DNA of 64,000 nt from Proluteimonas flavola. Lineage in GTDB: Bacteria > Pseudomonadota > Gammaproteobacteria > Xanthomonadales > Xanthomonadaceae. Under the pieces are notes generated by a model, which saw only the letters and a program-made list of their open reading frames with translations, was not told the origin of the DNA and ran no database searches. Shown here one piece after another: positions 16,487 to 24,440 of the stretch. The stretch covers positions 87,348 to 151,347 of the forward strand of contig NZ_JAIWPU010000012.1 of NCBI RefSeq assembly GCF_021191705.1, read 5' to 3'. The position numbers and the translations under genes were made by a program. Numbering within the stretch: position 1 is the stretch's first letter; each line of letters starts with the position of its first letter.

Positions 16487-17583
16487 GCGAGCACCCGCGC
16501 GGGATCGTAGGGCGTGGGATCGATGGCCGGCACCCGCCCATGGATGAGGTCCAGCAACAGCTGCGCCGTGCCCGGCGCCGTGGTGACGCCGAGACCCTCG
16601 TGCCCGGTCGCCACCCACACCCCGGGCCGGCCCGGCACCGCGCCGATGTAGGGCTGCCCGTCCGGCGTGCAGGGCCGGAACCCGGTCCAGACCCGGATCG
16701 CCTGCAGGCCGCGCAGCGCCGGCAGATAGTCGAACGCGCGCTCGAGCATCCGCCGCAGCACCGGCGGATGGACGTCGCGTGCGGTCTCGCCCAGTTCGCG
16801 CGACGAACCCACCAGCAGCTGTCCGCCCGGACGCGGCTGGACGTTGAACGCGACGCTGGTGGACGCATCGCCGTGCGCGCTCGCCGCGTAGCCGAGTTCC
16901 AGCACCTGGTGCCGCAGCACGCCCGGGTGCCGATCGGTGATCGCCAGATGGCCGCGTCGCACGTGCATCGGCAGTTCCGGCACCAGCACCGGCGTCGCCT
17001 CGCCGGTGGCCAGCAGGACCGGGCCGTGCAGCGTGCTGCCATCGTCGAGGCGCATGCCGTCGCGCAGCAACGCCATCGCGCGCCGGCCGCGCAGCAGCGT
17101 CGCGCCTGCGGCCACCGCGCGCCCGACCCGCCAGGCGGCGATCCGCGGCGGATAGACCACCGCTTCGCGGGCGACCCGCATGCCGCCGGCCAGGCGATGC
17201 GCCAGGCCCGGTTCCAGCGCGCGCAGCTGCACGGCGTCGATCGCCTCGGCCTCGATGCCCACCGCGGCGAGCCGGGCGATCTTCTCCGCGACCATCGCGA
17301 GCTCGGTGTCGTCGGCCGCGACCCACAACGTGCCGCAGCGTTGGAATTCGGCCCCGGGCTGGTGCTCGACGGCGTCCCACAACAGCTGCGAATAGCGCGC
17401 GAGCGCCAGTTCCGCCGGATCGTCGTCCATCGCCACCAGGTGTCCCATCGATGCGGCGGTGGCGCCGCCGCCGATCACGTCGGCCTCGACGATCGCCACC
17501 CGCATTCCCGCCGCCGCGGCCAGGTCGGCGCAGTTCGCGCCGACGATGCCCGCACCCACGACGATGAGGTCGTAACCGGTCAT
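16483..17583 (-). CDS. lhpB: D-hydroxyproline dehydrogenase, FAD beta subunit (DadA-like)
   Basis: A 366-residue amine-oxidising flavoprotein of the DAO/DadA fold: N-terminal LIVVGAGIVGANCA, central GTLWVA strand and C-terminal FRPCTPDGQPYIG and GHEGLGVTTAPGTA FAD-closing motifs. This is the substrate-oxidising subunit. It converts cis-4-hydroxy-D-proline to pyrroline-4-hydroxy-2-carboxylate and hands electrons to the small and alpha subunits. ATGA overlaps on both sides (epimerase upstream, small subunit downstream) indicate strict co-translation. Confidence 0.92.
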   Translation of the reverse strand: MTGYDLIVVGAGIVGANCADLAAAAGMRVAIVEADVIGGGATAASMGHLVAMDDDPAELALARYSQLLWDAVEHQPGAEFQRCGTLWVAADDTELAMVAEKIARLAAVGIEAEAIDAVQLRALEPGLAHRLAGGMRVAREAVVYPPRIAAWRVGRAVAAGATLLRGRRAMALLRDGMRLDDGSTLHGPVLLATGEATPVLVPELPMHVRRGHLAITDRHPGVLRHQVLELGYAASAHGDASTSVAFNVQPRPGGQLLVGSSRELGETARDVHPPVLRRMLERAFDYLPALRGLQAIRVWTGFRPCTPDGQPYIGAVPGRPGVWVATGHEGLGVTTAPGTAQLLLDLIHGRVPAIDPTPYDPARVLA

Positions 17584-18533
17584 GGCCGCAGCGCGACCCC
17601 GCGGATGCCCCAGACGAAGGGATCGTCGGGCTCGAGCAGGATCTCGGCGCTGCCGGTCAGCCAGGCCTGGCCGGTGATCCGCGGCAGCACGCCGCGATCG
17701 CCTTTGCGGTAGGTGCCCTCGAACGCGCTGCCGAGGATGCCCTGCTGCACCCAGCGCTCGCCCTCGCCCAGCATGCCGTCGGCCGCCAGGCACGCCAGCT
17801 TCGCGCTGGTGCCGGTGCCGCAGGGCGAGCGGTCGTAGGCGCCGCCGGGACACAGCACGAAGTTGCGCGCCTGCCCGGCGCCGTCCGGCGCCGCGCCGTT
17901 GATCTCGATATGGTCGATGACGCCGCCGTCGTCGCCGCCGATCCCGGCCGCGTCGATCGCGCGCTGGATCGCCTTCGTATACGCGGTCAGCGCCGGCTCG
18001 TGCGCGAGCGACAGCGGCACCGGCGACTGGCTGGTGATGAAGAACCAGTTGCCGCCCCAGGCGACGTCGCCGACGACGGTGCCGTAGTCCGGCACCTCGA
18101 CCGCGACACCGGTTCGCGCGCGGTGGCTCTCGACGTTGTCGATCGACACCCGGCCGTCGGCATGCAGTTCGACGCCGACCACGCCGACGGGGGTTTCGAT
18201 CAGGTGCTCACCCGGAACGATGCGCCCCAGGTGCGCCAGCGTGCGCGTCATCCCGATCATGCCGTGGCCGCACATGCCCAGGTAGCCGACGTTGTTGAAG
18301 AAGATCACCCCGGCCGCGCACGCGGGATCGACCGGCGCCTGCAGCAGCGCGCCGACCATCGTGTCCGAGCCGCGCGGCTCGCAGGCGATCGCGCTGCGCC
18401 ATGGGTCGAAGTCTTCGCGGAAGCGTTCGCGGCGCTGCGCGAGGCTGCCGCCGCCGAGATCGGGAAAGCCGTCGAGCACCACGCGCGTGGGCTCGCCGGC
18501 GGTATGGGAATCGATGACGGTCAGACGATGCAT
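17580..18533 (-). CDS. lhpA: 4-hydroxyproline 2-epimerase (proline racemase family)
   Basis: A 317-residue protein, first gene of the operon. Both catalytic cysteines of 4-hydroxyproline epimerases are present: Cys88 in GYLGMCGHGM and Cys238 in DRSPCGTGTSAK. A Thr in place of the second Cys would have meant a trans-3-hydroxyproline dehydratase. It interconverts trans-4-hydroxy-L-proline and cis-4-hydroxy-D-proline, the entry step of the pathway. The start opens MHRLTVIDSHTAGEPTRVV, as in characterised members. The divergent PAS-AraC gene and the shared dyad lie immediately upstream. Confidence 0.95.
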   Translation of the reverse strand: MHRLTVIDSHTAGEPTRVVLDGFPDLGGGSLAQRRERFREDFDPWRSAIACEPRGSDTMVGALLQAPVDPACAAGVIFFNNVGYLGMCGHGMIGMTRTLAHLGRIVPGEHLIETPVGVVGVELHADGRVSIDNVESHRARTGVAVEVPDYGTVVGDVAWGGNWFFITSQSPVPLSLAHEPALTAYTKAIQRAIDAAGIGGDDGGVIDHIEINGAAPDGAGQARNFVLCPGGAYDRSPCGTGTSAKLACLAADGMLGEGERWVQQGILGSAFEGTYRKGDRGVLPRITGQAWLTGSAEILLEPDDPFVWGIRGVALRP

Positions 18534-18587
18534 GGCCTCATCTTCGGCCTCCGGCGCCTGCGCGGGCTAGGACTGCCTCCCCGCACC

Positions 18588-18616
18588 CGATGCGGAAATA
18601 TGCATAATGATTTCCG
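18588..18616. promoter_or_regulatory. Divergent operator region, nested dyads
   Basis: CGATGCGGAAAT-AT-GCAT-AATGAT shares 16 of its first 18 bases with the site upstream of the TonB receptor (2711). A second dyad, CGGAAAT-N10-ATTTCCG (18593-18616), is nested in it. It lies about 55 bases upstream of the epimerase start and overlaps the first possible ATG of the AraC gene. It is the best candidate for the AraC binding site; binding is inferred. Confidence 0.5.
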
Positions 18617-19416
18617 GCCGGATTGCCGCATCGCCTTGTTTGCCAGCACGGAATCGACGCATCGACGGGGCAAGGACAACGCAACGCAGCACAACGCCGG
18701 GAGCCGCCGCCATCGACCTACAGCTTGCGCCGGAAGAAATGCAGTGCCTGTTCGACGTCCTGCCCGACGTCGTGTTCTTCATCAAGGACCACGAAGGCAG
18801 GTACACGCACGTCAACCTGACCCTGGTGCGCCGGCTCGGTGCGAGGACCCGCGACGACCTCGTCGGCAAGACGCCCCTGCAGCTGTTCCCGTCCCGGCTC
18901 GGCGGCAGCTACATCGCCCAGGACCAGCGCACGCTGGCCGGCGAGATCATCGAGAACCAGCTCGAGCTGCACCTCTACGCCAATCGCGCACCCGGCTGGT
19001 GCCTGACCTTCAAGCGCCCGGTGCGCGACGGCAGGCGCGTGACCGGCCTGGTCGGCATCTCGCGCGATCTCGGCGCGCCGGACCGGCGCCATTCCTCGTT
19101 CGGCCGCCTGCAGCGCGCGGTCGATTACATGCAGGCGCACTACAGCGCGCCGCTGCGCGTGCAGACGCTGGCCGACAACGCCGAGGTCTCGGTGGCGCAG
19201 CTCGAACGGCTGTTCAAGCGGGTCTTCCAGCTGACGCCGCAGCAGATGCTCAGCAAGCTGCGCATCGAGGAAGCCATGCACCTGCTGCTGCATACCGACA
19301 CCAGCATCGCCGAGATCGGCCAGGCCTGCGGCTTTTCCGACCAGAGCGCCTTCGCACGCCAGTTCAAGTCCATCGTCGGCATGCCGCCGCGCGAATACCG
19401 TGCGCTGATGCGCTGA
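18607..19416 (+). CDS. PAS-domain AraC-family regulator of the hydroxyproline cluster
   Basis: A protein of up to 269 residues. The N-terminal half is a PAS-like sensor (FDVLPDVVFFIKDHEGRYTHVN through TGLVGISRDL), not the cupin usual in AraC proteins. The C-terminal half is a double helix-turn-helix with LADNAEVSVAQLERLFKRVF and the family signature GFSDQSAFARQFKSIVGMPPREYR. The start is uncertain: ATG 18607 overlaps the palindrome and has no ribosome-binding site, while ATG 18739 would keep the whole PAS and HTH. It is divergent from the epimerase gene and very likely controls the operon, perhaps in response to hydroxyproline or a pathway intermediate bound by PAS. Confidence 0.88.
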   Translation: MISGRIAASPCLPARNRRIDGARTTQRSTTPGAAAIDLQLAPEEMQCLFDVLPDVVFFIKDHEGRYTHVNLTLVRRLGARTRDDLVGKTPLQLFPSRLGGSYIAQDQRTLAGEIIENQLELHLYANRAPGWCLTFKRPVRDGRRVTGLVGISRDLGAPDRRHSSFGRLQRAVDYMQAHYSAPLRVQTLADNAEVSVAQLERLFKRVFQLTPQQMLSKLRIEEAMHLLLHTDTSIAEIGQACGFSDQSAFARQFKSIVGMPPREYRALMR

Positions 19417-19423
19417 CGCCCGC

Positions 19424-20221
19424 TCAACGGATCTCGAAGCGGTCCTGGTCCAGCATCGCCGGGAAGTGTTCGCGATGCGAGGACAGCAAGTCCGCCTGCA
19501 ACGTCGTCGTCGAGACGACTTCGGCATCGCGGCATTCGCTGACCGGCTGGCCGAGGAAATCCAGTACCGCGCTGTCGCCCGAGTACGGCAGCCCATTGCC
19601 GTCGGTGCCCACGCGATTGACGCCGACCACGTAGCACAGGTTCTCGATCGCCCGCGCGCGCAACAGGGTCTTCCACGCGTAGGCGCGCGCGGCAGGCCAG
19701 TTGGCGACGAACAGTTGCAGGTCGAAGTCCATCCCGCCCGGGCGCTCGACATCGAAGCGATTGCGGCAGAACACCGGAAAGCGCAGGTCGTAACAGACCT
19801 GCGGATTGATCCGCCAGCCCCTCCATTCGACGGTCAGACGCTCGCGACCCGCGGCATAGCGCTTGTGCTCGTTCGCATAGCGGAACAGGTGGCGCTTGTC
19901 GTAATGCCGCAGTGCGCCGTCGGGCGTCGCCCACAGCATGCGGTTGTAGACGCGGTCGCCGTCGCGCAACTGCACGCTGCCGGTCACCGCGGCATCGAGG
20001 GCGACGGCCTGTTCGCGGATCCAGGCGACAGTCGGGCCGTCCATGTCTTCGGCGAGGTCGATCGCATCGTTGCTGAAGCCGCTGGTGAAGGTCTCCGGCA
20101 GCACGACCAGATCGGTCAGCCCGTGCAGCGGAGCGATCAGATCGCCGTAGTAGCGACGGTTGGCCGCCGGGTCGTGCCACACGGTGGCGCCCTGGACGGT
20201 GGAAACGCGAAGGTTCTGCAT
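19424..20221 (-). CDS. Carbon-nitrogen hydrolase (omega-amidase/YafV-like)
   Basis: A 265-residue nitrilase-superfamily enzyme. The Glu-Lys-Cys triad is visible in LVVLPETF, HYDKRHLF and QVCYDLRFPVF. The motif NANWPAARAYAW-like (here VANWPAARAYAWKTLLRARA) places it with bacterial omega-amidases that clear 2-oxoglutaramate and 2-oxosuccinamate. It is convergent with the AraC gene, 7 bases apart, and 219 bases downstream of the second DUF885 gene on the same strand. A link to hydroxyproline use is possible (2-oxo acid repair) but not shown. Confidence 0.88.
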   Translation of the reverse strand: MQNLRVSTVQGATVWHDPAANRRYYGDLIAPLHGLTDLVVLPETFTSGFSNDAIDLAEDMDGPTVAWIREQAVALDAAVTGSVQLRDGDRVYNRMLWATPDGALRHYDKRHLFRYANEHKRYAAGRERLTVEWRGWRINPQVCYDLRFPVFCRNRFDVERPGGMDFDLQLFVANWPAARAYAWKTLLRARAIENLCYVVGVNRVGTDGNGLPYSGDSAVLDFLGQPVSECRDAEVVSTTTLQADLLSSHREHFPAMLDQDRFEIR

Positions 20222-20440
20222 GGGGAAATCCTGTGGTCCGCGTCTGCGCAGCCGGTGTCCCGATTCTCGGCGTTGCCGCGGGCGCGCTCAAGCGCACGTG
20301 TGGAATGCCGCGTCAACGCCGGCTCCCCCGCCCCGCATCGCGTGTCCAGCCAGTCGAGCAGCACAGGTACCTGCCGGTTCGCGACAGGCGCACGCCCGAG
20401 CGGATCCGCAAGCAACGGCGGCCGGAACTGAAGGAAGGCC

Positions 20441-22237
20441 TCATCCGGCCCTTGCCGCGCCCGCCTTCTGCTCCGCAATGAAGCGCCGCACCTCGTCTTC
20501 CAGCACCGGCAGCGGCACCGGGCCCAGATCGAGGATCGTATCGTGGAAGGCGCGCTGGTCGAACGCCGGGCCGAGCTCGCGCTCGGCCTCGGCGCGCAGG
20601 TCGAGGATGGTGCGATAGCCGATGTAGTACGACAGCGCCTGGCCCGGCCAGGAGATGTAGCGGTCGATTTCGGTGACCACGTCATGGCGTGCGAGCGCGG
20701 TGCGGCTGGCGAGGTAGTCGATCGCCTGATCCCGCGTCCAGCCGTACTCGTGCAGCCCGGTGTCGATGACCAGCCGCGCGGCGCGCCACGTCTCGAAGGT
20801 CAGCCGGCCGAAGTCCTCGTACGGCGTTTCGTAGATGCCCATGCGCGTGCCGAGCCATTCGGTGTACAGGCCCCAGCCTTCGCCGTAGCCGGAGAAGTAG
20901 GTCTGCTGGCGGAAGTCCGGGCGCGCCGGTGCCTCGAGCGCAAGCGCGGCCTGGAAGCTGTGGCCCGGCGCGCACTCGTGCAGCACCAGCGCCGGCAGGT
21001 TGTACAGCGGGCGCGACGGCAGGTCGTAGGTGTTGAAGAAGCAGGCCTCCAGCCCGCCGCGGCCCGAGGTGTAGACCGGTGCGATGTCGTCGGCGACCGG
21101 CAGGATCGTGAAGCGGTAGCGCGGCAGCGTGCCGACGACATACTGCAGCTGGCCGTCGATCTTCTTGGCGATCAGCGAGGCCTCGCCCAGCAGTTCGCGC
21201 GGCGTCCTGGCGTAGAACTGCGGATCGGTGCGCAGGTATTCGATGAAGGCCGGCAGGTCGCCTTCGAAGCCGGCGCGGCCCATGACCTCGCGCATCTCCG
21301 CGGTGATGCGCTCGACTTCGGCCAGGCCCAGGTCGTGGATTTCGCGCGCGCTCATGTCGCGGGTGACGTACGCGCGGATCTGGGTCTGGTAGAACGCGCG
21401 GCCGTCGGGCAGATCGCTGGCGGCGATCGTCGTGCGCGTGCGCGGCAGGTACTCGCCGCGGATGAAGGACAGCAGCTTCGCGTACGCGGGAACCGCCTGT
21501 TCCAGCACGACGCGCCGGCCTTCCTCGCGCAGCTGCGTGCGCACGGGCTCGGGAATCGTATGGGGAATGCGATCGAAGGTGACCAGCAGCGGATTCGTCT
21601 CGCCGGTCAGCACATAGGGATCGAGCGTCCTGTCGCGGCCTGCCAGCGTCGCGCGCGGCACGCTCCAGCCGCGCGCCAGACCGGTCTGCATGTTCGCGAT
21701 CTGCTCGTCGAAATAGCGCGGCACGTCGGACAGGCGGCCGATGAACCGGCGCCAGTCGGCTTCGGTCTGGAACGGCTGACGCGGATTGATGCCGCCCCAG
21801 AAAAAGCTGTCGCTGTTGAACGGCGCTTCAAAGGTGCGCCAGCGCGCGCTGGCTTCGCTCGCTTCGATCGAAGTGCGGAAGACCGCGGCGTTGATCCGCT
21901 CTTCGCGGCCCAACTGGTCGAGCGGGATGTTGTCGAGCGCATCGAGCGCCGCCTTCCAGTAGTCCGCACGCCGCGCCCAGGCCTCCGGCGTCACCGACGG
22001 CAGCCGGTCGTCGTTCTGCCAGCGTCCATCGACCTTCACCCGCACGAACTCGGCCTGCCGCCATTCCCATTCGCGCGTGTAGAGAGCGCGCAGCGCGGTC
22101 TCGGCGGCGTTGGCCGGCGGCGCGAGCACCGGCGCGGACGAATCCTGCGCGAGGACGGGCGATGCCATGCCGAGGGCGAGCGAGAAAGAGAGCACGAAGC
22201 GGGAAAGCGTCACGGGGCGACGCGCGGCGAAGAACAT
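20441..22237 (-). CDS. DUF885 family metallopeptidase-like exported protein, second copy
   Basis: A 598-residue paralogue of the protein at 5513-7321, with long identical stretches such as GYGEGWGLYTEWLGTRMGIY. The zinc-type motif HECAPGH starts at residue 420. GGAG precedes ATG 22237 and a signal peptide (FVLSFSLALGMASPVLA) follows. The N-terminal and linker regions differ more than the catalytic half, as expected for an older tandem or segmental duplication. It is divergent from the xdhC-like gene. Likely a periplasmic peptidase with related specificity. Confidence 0.88.
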   Translation of the reverse strand: MFFAARRPVTLSRFVLSFSLALGMASPVLAQDSSAPVLAPPANAAETALRALYTREWEWRQAEFVRVKVDGRWQNDDRLPSVTPEAWARRADYWKAALDALDNIPLDQLGREERINAAVFRTSIEASEASARWRTFEAPFNSDSFFWGGINPRQPFQTEADWRRFIGRLSDVPRYFDEQIANMQTGLARGWSVPRATLAGRDRTLDPYVLTGETNPLLVTFDRIPHTIPEPVRTQLREEGRRVVLEQAVPAYAKLLSFIRGEYLPRTRTTIAASDLPDGRAFYQTQIRAYVTRDMSAREIHDLGLAEVERITAEMREVMGRAGFEGDLPAFIEYLRTDPQFYARTPRELLGEASLIAKKIDGQLQYVVGTLPRYRFTILPVADDIAPVYTSGRGGLEACFFNTYDLPSRPLYNLPALVLHECAPGHSFQAALALEAPARPDFRQQTYFSGYGEGWGLYTEWLGTRMGIYETPYEDFGRLTFETWRAARLVIDTGLHEYGWTRDQAIDYLASRTALARHDVVTEIDRYISWPGQALSYYIGYRTILDLRAEAERELGPAFDQRAFHDTILDLGPVPLPVLEDEVRRFIAEQKAGAARAG

Positions 22238-22475
22238 CGACGACTCCTGGAAAGCGCGGGTGTGCGGCACGCATATGCGCGGCTGACGCTGCAAGGATGC
22301 CGCGTATGGAAGATGGATGCATGGCTTCGGACGGCGCGCGCCAGTCCAGTCCACACGACACTCACGACCCACCGGACACTCTCTCGCCGAACCGTCCGGA
22401 CCCTCCGATGGCCAGCCCCACGCCAGCCACGCCCGCGCCTTCCGCAATCAACGCCACTGCGCGCGGCACCTTCTG

Positions 22476-23498
22476 ATGGCGGCTGCCACGCCTGCCGTCG
22501 CCGCGAACCCTGGGCCGCACATCCCCGGCCCGGGGTTCGCCGAAGGCAATCCAGGCGCCGTCCTGCGGGCCGCGTTCGACGCGCTGTCTGCGGGCCGCGC
22601 ACCGGTGCTTGCGCTCGTCGTCGACACCGAAGGCTCCACCTACGCCTCGACCGGCGCGCTCGCGCTGTTCGGCGATGGGCCGCATGTCGGCTGGATCAGC
22701 GGCGGTTGTCTGGAGCCGGAGATCGAGCGGGTCGCGCTGGTTGCCGGCGATGCCGGCCGCATCGAATGGCTGGAGATCGACACCACGGACGACGGCGCCC
22801 TGTTCTCGGGCAGCGCGGTCGGCTGCCGGGGCCGGCAATTGCTGGCGCTGTTGCCGCTGGCCGCATTGCCGCAGGTGGCGGATGCGATCTGGGCCTGGCT
22901 TGCCGGCGGCCAGGCGCTGAAGATCACGCTCGATCGCGATGGCCGTATCGCCTGCCGTCTCGACGGTCGCGCCTGGTCCTGGATGTTGCCGGTCGGCGAG
23001 GCGCCGCAGTCCGGCGCCCGGGACTGGACACTGACCCTGCATCGCGCGCCCGAGGCGCTGATCCTCGGCGCAGGCCCCGAAACGCCGACGCTGATCCCCA
23101 TGCTGCGGTCGCTGGGCTGGCGCGTGAGCGTTGCGGAACGGCGCGCACGTTGGCGCGATGCCGCGGGCGCGGAATCCGATCTGCTCGACCTGCCTCCCGA
23201 CGACGCCGTCGCCGCATGTCCGCATGCCGATGTCGCGCTGGTCATGCACCACGGTTTCGAATCCGACCGCGATGCGCTGGCCGCGCTCGCCGGTTCGAGG
23301 ATTCCCTTCATCGGCCTGCTGGGTCCCGAGCGCCGCCGCGACGATCTCTTCAAGCTGTTGCGCCGCGCCGAACGTGACGCGCTGTCCACCCGCCTGCATG
23401 CGCCGGTCGGCATTCCGCACTGCGGACGCGGACCCGAGGCGATCGCCTTGAGCATCGCCACCCAGCTGCAGCAATGGCGGGGCGCGCAGGCCCCATGA
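22476..23498 (+). CDS. XdhC/CoxI-family molybdenum-cofactor maturation protein
   Basis: A 340-residue protein of the XdhC/PaoD type. XdhC proteins bind molybdopterin, promote its sulfuration and insert it into xanthine-oxidase-family enzymes. Visible features are [21 protein letters not shown] and [11 protein letters not shown] near the N-terminus and a C-terminal Rossmann-like part ([57 protein letters not shown]). The start at 22476 lacks a clear ribosome-binding site and could be wrong by some codons. It precedes the paoABC-like genes, whereas E. coli paoD follows them. Its 3-prime end is part of a 124-base tandem duplication. Confidence 0.88.
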   Translation: MAAATPAVAANPGPHIPGPGFAEGNPGAVLRAAFDALSAGRAPVLALVVDTEGSTYASTGALALFGDGPHVGWISGGCLEPEIERVALVAGDAGRIEWLEIDTTDDGALFSGSAVGCRGRQLLALLPLAALPQVADAIWAWLAGGQALKITLDRDGRIACRLDGRAWSWMLPVGEAPQSGARDWTLTLHRAPEALILGAGPETPTLIPMLRSLGWRVSVAERRARWRDAAGAESDLLDLPPDDAVAACPHADVALVMHHGFESDRDALAALAGSRIPFIGLLGPERRRDDLFKLLRRAERDALSTRLHAPVGIPHCGRGPEAIALSIATQLQQWRGAQAP

Positions 23499-23657
23499 CC
23501 GCGCTCCTGTGGGAGCGCGCTCGCGCGCGATGGGCATTTCGCACTGCGGACGCGGACCCGAGGCGATCGCCTCGAGCATCGCCACCCAGCTGCAGCAATG
23601 GCGCGGCGCGCAGGCCCCATGCCCGGTCTCCTGTGGGAGCGCGCTCGCGCGCGATGG
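23410..23657. repeat. Tandem 124-base duplication of the xdhC-like gene 3-prime end plus REP
   Basis: Unit 1 (23410-23533) holds the last 29 codons of the maturation gene and a palindromic repeat. Unit 2 (23534-23657) repeats it with about six mismatches counted by eye. The unit length is not a multiple of three, and the second copy lacks the stop codon equivalent. The gene itself remains complete because unit 1 keeps the stop. Confidence 0.9.
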
Positions 23658-23698
23658 CTTCATCTGGAGAGCCCATCGCGCGCAAGCGCGCTCCCACA
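23508..23698. repeat. REP cluster (GTGGGAGCGCGCT type)
   Basis: Two direct copies of TGTGGGAGCGCGCTCGCGCG (23508 and 23632) are followed by an inverted copy (23671-23698, CATCGCGCGCAAGCGCGCTC then CCACA). The last direct copy and the inverted copy can pair as a long hairpin between the xdhC-like gene and paoA, possibly attenuating read-through. Confidence 0.8.
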
Positions 23699-23795
23699 TT
23701 GACCGCATCGCAACATGCTGCCGCGCATGCTGATCTGCAAGCGTCCGCGTACCCCCTCACCCAGCCAGCCCATCGAGCCAGCCAGAGGAATGCCC

Positions 23796-24440
23796 ATGTC
23801 TCCCCTCACCCGCCGGGACCTGCTGAAGGCCGGCGCCGCGTCGGCCGGCGCAGTCGCCATGCCCGCCGTCGCGCAGGCCGCCAACGCCGCGACCACGCCC
23901 ACGCCGTTGCGTCCACCGGTGCGCCAGCGCGTCTCGCTGGAGGTCAACGGCGAACGCGTCGAGCGCGAGGTCGATACCCGCACCACGCTGCTCGATTTCC
24001 TGCGCGAGGAACTCCACCTCACCGGCACCAAGAAGGGCTGCGACCACGGCCAGTGCGGCGCCTGCACGGCGATCGTCGACGGCCGCCGCATCAATACCTG
24101 CCTGAGCCTGGCGGTGATGCACGCAGGCGGGAAGGTCACGACCATCGAAGGCCTCGGCACGCCCGACAGGCTGCACCCGATGCAGGCGGCGTTCGTGAAG
24201 CACGATGGCTTCCAGTGCGGCTACTGCACGCCCGGGCAGATCTGTTCCGCGGTCGCCGTGCTCGGCGAAATCCGCGATGGCATTCCCAGCCACGTGACCG
24301 CCGACCTCACCGCCCGCCCTGCGATCAACGGCAGCGAGATCCGCGAGCGCATGAGCGGCAACCTGTGCCGCTGCGGCGCCTACGCCAACATCCTCGATGC
24401 GATCGAAGACGTCGCCGGGACTTCGGGAGCACGCGCATGA
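23796..24440 (+). CDS. paoA: Aldehyde oxidoreductase, Tat-exported [2Fe-2S] subunit (PaoA-like)
   Basis: A 214-residue protein with a twin-arginine signal ([20 protein letters not shown]). The plant-ferredoxin cluster [10 protein letters not shown] and the second C-terminal cluster ([17 protein letters not shown]) are as in xanthine-oxidase-family iron-sulfur subunits. AGAGGA just upstream favours ATG 23796 over 23790. The assembled trimer is exported folded through Tat on this subunit and oxidises aldehydes in the periplasm in E. coli. Its stop overlaps the paoB start (ATGA). Confidence 0.92.
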   Translation: MSPLTRRDLLKAGAASAGAVAMPAVAQAANAATTPTPLRPPVRQRVSLEVNGERVEREVDTRTTLLDFLREELHLTGTKKGCDHGQCGACTAIVDGRRINTCLSLAVMHAGGKVTTIEGLGTPDRLHPMQAAFVKHDGFQCGYCTPGQICSAVAVLGEIRDGIPSHVTADLTARPAINGSEIRERMSGNLCRCGAYANILDAIEDVAGTSGARA

